From a virus, in IMG/VR virus record IMGVR_UViG_3300030389_004010, positions 1,417 to 48,252 of that record: a stretch of DNA of 46,836 nucleotides; one strand, given 5' to 3'. Each line of letters begins with the position of its first letter. Positions within the stretch are counted from its first letter, which is position 1. Position numbers and translations under genes: made by a program. Below, one piece after another: positions 41,929 through 46,836 of this stretch. Under the pieces are notes generated by a model, which made no database searches, had not been told where the DNA came from, and was given only the letters and a program-made list of their open reading frames with translations.

Positions 41929-43839
41929 ATGAAAAAACTACTACAATATATATTTATATTTTTATTATCCATTAATACGGCTTACTCGCAATGCCCTCCT
42001 GGTACGTGGAATTTAAATATTACTATAAATCCAGATCAATATCCAGAAGAAACTTCTTGGTATATAATGGATTTTTGGGGTGACACACTTGTATACGGCG
42101 GTCCTTATACTAACATAATAGATTATGAACCACAATACGCTAGTGTGTGTGCGCCTATAGATAGTTTTTATATTGTTATAAATGATTTATACGGAGATGG
42201 TGTTGCAGGTAGTCAGTGGGGTGGAAATGACGGATCTTTTTATATAGAGCAATGTGGAGATACTATATGGGAATTACCGTTTGCTGCTTTTGGCTTTCAA
42301 ATATATGATACGATTTATACGTCTGGTTGTCCACCACCACCGCCTGTATTTGGTTGTATGGATATTAATTATGTAGAGTTTAATCCAGCCGCTACACTAG
42401 ATACAGGTATGTGTTTTACACAAAAAATATATGGTTGTACTGATTCTTTAGCTTTTAATTACGTAGACACGGCTAATACTAATATAAATATAGACAGCTG
42501 TTTACACGAGCTAGAATTAACAGATTTAGCTGGTAATGGTTGGGCTGGCTCTAGTTTAAAACTTTCACAAGCTACAAGTGTAATACCACCGTTTAACTAT
42601 CAAGACATTGGAACTTATACTTTGATAGATGGTTTTGATACGACATTTTTTATAAATTTAGTAGCAGGTTATCCTGTTAGAGCGGTTTTTGAAATAACAC
42701 AGCAGTCTGATTTTACAGCTGTACAATGTGGTTATAGCCTATATTCAGAAGATTATGTAGCAATAGATATTGAAGGTGGCTTTGTAAATCCAATACCACC
42801 GTTTTTTCCTGTTACAGGCCAACCTTACTGTGGTAATACTTGCATAGAAAAAATATTTGGATGTACTGATACTATAGCTATAAATTACGATAGTCTAGCA
42901 AACACTGATGATAATACGTGTTACTATAATCCAGGCTGTATGAATCCTATTTATTTAGAGTACGATACTTTAGCTGATTATGACGATGGTAGCTGCTCTA
43001 CATTAGTAGTGCTTGGCTGTATGGACTCAACAGCTTTTAATTACAATCCTGATGCTAACGTAGAAATACAAGGCTCTTGTATACCGGTTGTAACTGGGTG
43101 CATGGAAAGTCTAGCATTAAACTATAATCCGCTAGCTAATACGCCTGATACGTGTATAGCATACGTTTACGGTTGTACTGATAGCACGATGTTTAACTAT
43201 GATAGTTTAGCAAACACCGATGACGGTAGTTGCCAGCCATTTGTCTATGGTTGTATGGACTCAACAATGTTTAACTTTAATCCGCTTGCTAATGCTCAAG
43301 ATACTAATAATCTTTGTGTTCCTTATATATATGGTTGTACTGATCCGAGTATGTTCAACTACCAAGCTGAAGCTAATACAGAAGATTTTAGTTGCATACC
43401 ATTTATTTATGGGTGTACTGATAGTACCGCTATTAATTATAACCCACTTGCTAATACTGATAACAGCTCGTGCATTGAAGTGGTTGTCGGGTGTATGGAT
43501 CAAGACGCGTGGAACTACGAAGAACTAGCAAATGTACCTGACACTTGTTTATTTGCTGCTGAGTGTATAACAGGACCAGGTGAGCCGTATTGGTTAAACG
43601 ATCCGTGTTATGCTTGGGTAATAGATGTAGATGAGTATTGTTGTACAAACGACTGGGATAGTATATGTCAATTAACTTACGATTACTGCGAAGGAACTTG
43701 GGTAGGGCCAGTGCCCCAACGTATATCACAGCTAATAATGATAACAGATATATTAGGTAGACCTGCTGAAATAGGAAGAAATAAATTATTGTTCTTTATA
43801 TACAAAGATGGAACAGTTGAAAAGAAATTTATAAAATGA
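41929..43839 (+). CDS. Secreted repeat protein with T9SS sorting tail, about 636 aa
   Basis: I choose ATG 41929 over the upstream GTG 41917, because it opens a good signal peptide (M-K-K-L-L-Q-Y-I-F-I-F-L-L then T-A-Y-S-Q). Two beta domains with G-D-G or G-N-G-W turns alternate with 11 Cys-rich repeats of the type G-C-(T/M)-D-S-x-x-x-N-Y-x-x-x-A-N-T-x-x-x-x-C. The last 37 residues (I-T-D-I-L-G-R-P through F-F-I-Y-K-D-G-T-V-E-K-K-F) match a type IX secretion C-terminal sorting domain. The protein should cross the outer membrane through the host T9SS. Its N terminus follows the thioredoxin-like gene, and its stop overlaps the next gene (ATGA). Confidence 0.8.
   Translation: MKKLLQYIFIFLLSINTAYSQCPPGTWNLNITINPDQYPEETSWYIMDFWGDTLVYGGPYTNIIDYEPQYASVCAPIDSFYIVINDLYGDGVAGSQWGGNDGSFYIEQCGDTIWELPFAAFGFQIYDTIYTSGCPPPPPVFGCMDINYVEFNPAATLDTGMCFTQKIYGCTDSLAFNYVDTANTNINIDSCLHELELTDLAGNGWAGSSLKLSQATSVIPPFNYQDIGTYTLIDGFDTTFFINLVAGYPVRAVFEITQQSDFTAVQCGYSLYSEDYVAIDIEGGFVNPIPPFFPVTGQPYCGNTCIEKIFGCTDTIAINYDSLANTDDNTCYYNPGCMNPIYLEYDTLADYDDGSCSTLVVLGCMDSTAFNYNPDANVEIQGSCIPVVTGCMESLALNYNPLANTPDTCIAYVYGCTDSTMFNYDSLANTDDGSCQPFVYGCMDSTMFNFNPLANAQDTNNLCVPYIYGCTDPSMFNYQAEANTEDFSCIPFIYGCTDSTAINYNPLANTDNSSCIEVVVGCMDQDAWNYEELANVPDTCLFAAECITGPGEPYWLNDPCYAWVIDVDEYCCTNDWDSICQLTYDYCEGTWVGPVPQRISQLIMITDILGRPAEIGRNKLLFFIYKDGTVEKKFIK
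42349..43548 (+). repeat. Eleven Cys-rich 22-residue-type coding repeats
   Basis: Repeats 1-2 lie in about 42349-42500 and repeats 3-11 in about 42856-43548, with a beta domain between. The unit is about 22 to 24 codons, with G-C-(T/M)-D at the start and a Cys at the end; each probably holds a Ca-binding or disulfide-stabilised loop, as in bacterial thrombospondin-type-3-like repeats. DNA identity between units is moderate, so they are old or codon-diversified. Confidence 0.8.
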
Positions 43840-44864
43840 AAAAAGTATTAGTATTATTATTACTACCTCTATTTAGTTATTCGCAAATAGACATAAAAAA
43901 AACATTTAAGTTCTCTACATTTTATGCAGCTGTAAATGGTGGTACTTCTATATCAGATGTAGAAACTTATAGCGTTACAGACGGTTTAGGTATCGAAACA
44001 ATACAAACGCCTTATGATTATAACCTAACTTTAGGCATACGTAAAATAGCTAGATTTGGTTATGAAAATAGAGCTAATACATTTTATGATGGTACTGAGT
44101 CTAATTATAGCGACGCTGCTACAATAGGTAAAAGAAATGGTACAGAGTTTTTATTTCAAGTAGATTATAAAAGACAAGAAGGTGTAGAATACTTAGATCA
44201 ACATCACTTTGTGAGATATGTAGCTAATGACTGGATAGCTAAAGCAGAATATTTAGTAGATGGCTTTGCAGATATAGAATATTTTGAAACGTCACAGAGG
44301 TATAGATATAATCTTGGTAAAATAAGTTTTAATATTGGAGCTGTACAAAGATTATCTGAGCCTTATGGTTACGATCCGCTTGACAGTTGGAGACTTGATA
44401 ATGGTAACATACATTACACATATTTAGCTTTACAGGAAGGTTATAACGTAGACGTTTATCATGACATGTATTATAACCCAGATGGTGATATAGTAGCTTA
44501 TTCATCAGATGTATGGGAACAAGTTGTAATACCAGAAGTATTAGCTAACTATGTTGAAAAGAAACGTAATGAGTTAGATAATAAACTACAACACTCATTA
44601 GTTGTAGGTTTAGATTATTATTACTATAATAAAAGTGTTTGGATACACACTTGGGCTAACTTAATGCCATACCACTATAATGACAAAGACAAGTTTAGCT
44701 ATCATAACTACATTGATGGACAATGGTTAGATTACTCTGGTGGTTTAATATTTGGACAGAAGATAAATAAAAGATTAGGTGTATTTGTAGAGGGTAAATA
44801 TAATAAGTACTGGAACAGAGAGTGGTACGATTTTAAAATGGGTATTAATTATATAATAAGATAA
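43836..44864 (+). CDS. Exported outer-membrane beta-barrel-like protein, 342 aa
   Basis: A signal peptide (M-K-K-V-L-V-L-L-L-L-P-L then S-Y-S-Q, residues 1-17) precedes a Tyr-, Asn- and Asp-rich sequence of alternating strands (for example F-L-F-Q-V-D-Y, I-S-F-N-I-G-A-V, S-L-V-V-G-L-D-Y-Y-Y-Y), ending with a strand M-G-I-N-Y-I-I-R. The pattern suggests a small beta-barrel in the host outer membrane. It could block superinfection, alter adsorption or take part in surface display. Overlap by ATGA with the T9SS-type gene indicates co-translation. No specific family recognised. Confidence 0.7.
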   Translation: MKKVLVLLLLPLFSYSQIDIKKTFKFSTFYAAVNGGTSISDVETYSVTDGLGIETIQTPYDYNLTLGIRKIARFGYENRANTFYDGTESNYSDAATIGKRNGTEFLFQVDYKRQEGVEYLDQHHFVRYVANDWIAKAEYLVDGFADIEYFETSQRYRYNLGKISFNIGAVQRLSEPYGYDPLDSWRLDNGNIHYTYLALQEGYNVDVYHDMYYNPDGDIVAYSSDVWEQVVIPEVLANYVEKKRNELDNKLQHSLVVGLDYYYYNKSVWIHTWANLMPYHYNDKDKFSYHNYIDGQWLDYSGGLIFGQKINKRLGVFVEGKYNKYWNREWYDFKMGINYIIR

Positions 44865-44865
44865 T

Positions 44866-45264
44866 ATGCCAGGAAGTGAAAGACAAAACAATATGTTTGA
44901 TGCATCGCCATTAGATTTTAAACAAAAAAATAATCCTTTTAGCGTTACTAGTTGTGGTAGACGTAGAAATACAGGTACACCTATTTTTGCTAAAGCTGAA
45001 CCACGTAGAACAATAGGTAAAGGTAAAAACTTTAATAAAGTATCTAAAAATAAAAAAGCTAGAGGTGGCGCAGCTGGTGGTGGTATGACTGAAAAAGGCG
45101 TAAGAGAATATAGACGTAAAAATCCAGGTAGTAAATTAAGAACAGCTGTAACAAGTAAAAATCCATCAAAAAAAGATGCTGCTAGACGTAAGTCGTTTTG
45201 TGCTAGATCAAGAAACTGGAAAAGTGAAAGAGGTTTAGCAGCAAGACGTAGATGGAGGTGTTAA
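44866..45264 (+). CDS. Basic DUF6321-like protein, 132 aa
   Basis: Strongly basic. The C-terminal half reads G-M-T-E-K-G-V-R-E-Y-R-R-K-N-P-G-S, then R-R-K-S-F-C-A-R-S and a terminal R-R-R-W-R-C, the pattern I recall for the DUF6321 family of viral proteins. The N-terminal half is Asn- and Lys-rich. Probably nucleic-acid binding. It starts one base after the OMP-like gene and begins a run of small basic genes. Confidence 0.7.
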   Translation: MPGSERQNNMFDASPLDFKQKNNPFSVTSCGRRRNTGTPIFAKAEPRRTIGKGKNFNKVSKNKKARGGAAGGGMTEKGVREYRRKNPGSKLRTAVTSKNPSKKDAARRKSFCARSRNWKSERGLAARRRWRC

Positions 45265-45275
45265 AATAATAAATT

Positions 45276-45521
45276 ATGAGTAAACAAAAATTAAAAACAA
45301 TATCCGGTAAATTAAAAAAAGCTAGTAAAGCACATGCTAGTCAAGCTAAAAAAATAGACGGAATAATATCAGCAATGCCTATGAAAAAAATGAAAAAATC
45401 ACCTGCTTTAAAAAAACTAAGTGCTAGTTGTAAGGCAGCAGCGAAAAGAAAATTTAAAGTTTATCCATCTGCGTACGCTAATATGTGGGCTGCTAAAACG
45501 CAGAGACAAGGTAAGTGTTAA
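45276..45521 (+). CDS. Small basic protein with Y-P-S-A-Y-A-N motif, 81 aa
   Basis: An 81-residue Lys-rich protein. The C-terminal part R-K-F-K-V-Y-P-S-A-Y-A-N-M-W-A-A-K is a motif I recognise from small viral and phage proteins (DUF5872-like), often with a final Cys as here. Probably binds nucleic acid. Overlaps the next start (TAATG). Confidence 0.7.
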   Translation: MSKQKLKTISGKLKKASKAHASQAKKIDGIISAMPMKKMKKSPALKKLSASCKAAAKRKFKVYPSAYANMWAAKTQRQGKC

Positions 45522-45793
45522 TGTATACGCAAGGTAATAATCCATTTAAAAAGCGTATGGGTAAATTTAAACACTCAGACGCGCCAGATGCTAAAGGTAA
45601 ATTTAAAAGTTTATCACCATCGGCTTTAGCAAGTTGGATGATTAAGTCTCGTAAAGGTAACTTGTCTAGAATAATAAGTAGTTTAAATCAGCAAGTTGTT
45701 TTTAATAGAGGTAAAAATCCTAGTTATGCTGCTAAAATGAAAACTACTATGAATATAGTTAGAAAACGTTTAGGTAAAAAGAAAGATGAGTAA
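45521..45793 (+). CDS. Small basic hypothetical protein, 90 aa
   Basis: I choose ATG 45521 (M-Y-T-Q-G-N-N-P-F-K-K-R), which overlaps the previous stop as TAATG, rather than the upstream GTG at 45515. The 90 residues are Lys/Arg-rich with helices (A-S-W-M-I-K-S-R-K-G-N-L-S-R-I-I-S-S-L). The N-terminal N-P-F-K-K-R is similar to motifs in neighbouring genes. Function unknown; probably nucleic-acid related. Confidence 0.65.
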   Translation: MYTQGNNPFKKRMGKFKHSDAPDAKGKFKSLSPSALASWMIKSRKGNLSRIISSLNQQVVFNRGKNPSYAAKMKTTMNIVRKRLGKKKDE

Positions 45794-46244
45794 AGCATAT
45801 AGAGGTGTTTTAAAAGCTAGAATTAATAAAATTTACGGTGGAGATGTAACTATAAATAAATGCAGGCGTTTAAAAGCTAGAAAAAGTGCTACTGCTAGAG
45901 ATAAACAACTATGTAACTGGTTTATTAATATGCAGACTAACAGGCCATCACCAACTAAAAAACGTAAAGATCCTTTAGTAGGCACAGGTAAAAAACCTAA
46001 AGGTAGTGGTAGGCGTTTGTATACAGATGAAAATCCTAAAGACACTGTACGTATAAAATTTGCTACTCCTAGTGATGCTAGGGCGACCGTAGCTAAAGTA
46101 AAAAGAATAAATAAGCCTTACGCACGTAAAATACAAATATTAACTGTAGGAGAGCAGAGAGCAAAAGTAATGAAGAAGACACAAGTTGCTGCAATATTCA
46201 AACGTGGTAAAGAAGCAATAAGAAAAGCAAGAAAAAATGTTTAA
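45786..46244 (+). CDS. Basic hypothetical protein, 152 aa
   Basis: A 152-residue basic protein with a central G-T-G-K-K-P-K-G-S-G-R-R-L-Y-T-D-E-N-P then V-R-I-K-F-A-T segment, which I recall in other marine phages, and a C-terminal helix ending R-K-A-R-K-N-V. It overlaps the upstream gene by eight bases and the downstream gene by eight. No known function. Confidence 0.7.
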   Translation: MSKAYRGVLKARINKIYGGDVTINKCRRLKARKSATARDKQLCNWFINMQTNRPSPTKKRKDPLVGTGKKPKGSGRRLYTDENPKDTVRIKFATPSDARATVAKVKRINKPYARKIQILTVGEQRAKVMKKTQVAAIFKRGKEAIRKARKNV

Positions 46245-46779
46245 AGATTTTAACATATCAAGTTTTAAAAAAATGAAGCCACCAGGTGATAATACATTTG
46301 ATACTTCACAAGAAATTAAAGCGCTTGCTAAAATACCTTTAAAAAAAGAGTTTGTAAAGAAGTTTGACAATATAGAGTCTGCGTTTGCTAAAACAGCTAA
46401 AAACAACAATATAGAAAACTACGATAAAAAAATACCGGCTAAACTTATAAAAGAGTCTGCGCCAATAATATTAGAATTAAAAAAACATTTTAACAGGCCA
46501 AGACCAAAAGTATTAGCTAAAAAAATGAATATAAAAATGAAAGATTATGAGATGTCTTCAATGAAAACACCTTCATATCCTTCAGGACACTCTGTTCAAG
46601 GCATATTAATAGCTAAAGTTTTAGGTGATAAATACCCTAAAGCTAAATCAGCTTTTGTTAAAACAGGTGAAAATATATCTTATAGTAGAAGGGTTGCCCA
46701 CGCTCACTATAAGTCAGATAGTAAAATGGGCGAAAAACTAGGTAACTCAATGTATAAACATATAAAAAACAAAATTTAA
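46237..46779 (+). CDS. Soluble PAP2-superfamily phosphatase, 180 aa
   Basis: The three signature motifs of the PAP2 (acid phosphatase/lipid phosphatase) superfamily are in order: K82-x6-R89-P90, P115-S-G-H118, and S150-R151-x5-H157-x3-D161. H157 would be the nucleophile and H118 the acid/base. There is no membrane segment or signal peptide, so it is a soluble phosphatase acting on phosphate esters in the cytoplasm or in the virion. It lies in a run of small basic genes, which gives no clear substrate. High confidence in the family, low in its role. Confidence 0.85.
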   Translation: MFKDFNISSFKKMKPPGDNTFDTSQEIKALAKIPLKKEFVKKFDNIESAFAKTAKNNNIENYDKKIPAKLIKESAPIILELKKHFNRPRPKVLAKKMNIKMKDYEMSSMKTPSYPSGHSVQGILIAKVLGDKYPKAKSAFVKTGENISYSRRVAHAHYKSDSKMGEKLGNSMYKHIKNKI

Positions 46780-46780
46780 A

Positions 46781-46836
46781 ATGAAAAAAGATCCTGCAAT
46801 GAAAATGAAAAAAGCATCAATGGCTAAAAATAAAAT
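46781..46836 (+). CDS. Partial gene at window end, basic
   Basis: An ATG one base after the PAP2 gene's stop opens a Lys/Met-rich frame (M-K-K-D-P-A-M-K-M-K-K-A) that is still open at the window edge. It continues the run of small basic proteins. Incomplete; no function can be given. Confidence 0.5.
   Translation, partial: MKKDPAMKMKKASMAKNK

Noticed and set aside
43220-43729. Open frames on both strands within the Cys-rich repeats.
   Set aside because: They arise from the repeat periodicity; the plus frame 41929-43839 with signal peptide and sorting tail is the real gene.
1-46836. Prophage or insertion-element signatures (integrase, transposase, attachment repeats).
   Set aside because: No recombinase motif or flanking repeat was seen; the region reads as a continuous phage genome segment.

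Overview
The window is AT-rich viral DNA: part of a tailed, probably short-tailed (podovirus-like), double-stranded DNA phage of a marine-type Bacteroidota (Flavobacteriia) host. The reasons are a full virion block (small and large terminase, portal, scaffold-like protein, capsid, tail proteins, ejection-type proteins), no tape measure or sheath, no Shine-Dalgarno sequences, and a gene (41929-43839) with flavobacterial secreted repeats and a type IX secretion (T9SS) sorting tail, a system known only from Bacteroidota. The order and protein sizes recall crAss-like phages, but that assignment is inference. No integrase, replication gene, rRNA, intact tRNA or CRISPR was seen.

Layout. (1) 1-3445, minus strand: about a dozen tiny genes, several too short for usual gene callers, with seven copies of one promoter-like bipartite motif whose two parts are always exactly 20 bases apart; a diverged A-B-A-B gene duplication; a minus-strand terminator; and a tRNA-like remnant. 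(2) 3443-3636: divergent intergenic region, less AT-rich, with an imperfect direct repeat. (3) 3637-10511, plus strand: small proteins, groEL followed by an overlapping groES, a winged-helix protein, an HExxH protein, a 3TM holin, a LamG-like protein and a 196-residue protein that looks like two GroES folds in tandem. (4) 10456-28553: terminase, portal, scaffold-like protein, capsid (followed by a UUCG terminator) and tail proteins. (5) 28594-41270: ejection-type proteins, including one with a peptidoglycan-binding motif and a 3138-residue polyvalent protein whose modules are separated by a recurring K-F-S-x-S linker. (6) 41311-44864: an envelope cassette of a membrane coiled-coil protein, a periplasmic thioredoxin fold without catalytic cysteines, a T9SS cargo-like repeat protein and an outer-membrane beta-barrel-like protein. 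(7) 44866-46836: small basic proteins, a soluble PAP2-type phosphatase and a partial gene.

How it may fit together (inference): leftward genes are expressed early from the repeated promoters; the rightward genes build the particle, with phage GroEL/GroES and the tandem GroES-like protein assisting folding; the internal proteins are ejected with the DNA; the envelope cassette remodels or marks the host cell surface. The most unusual parts are the envelope cassette, the tandem GroES-like protein, the linker-punctuated giant protein and the fixed-spacing promoter array.
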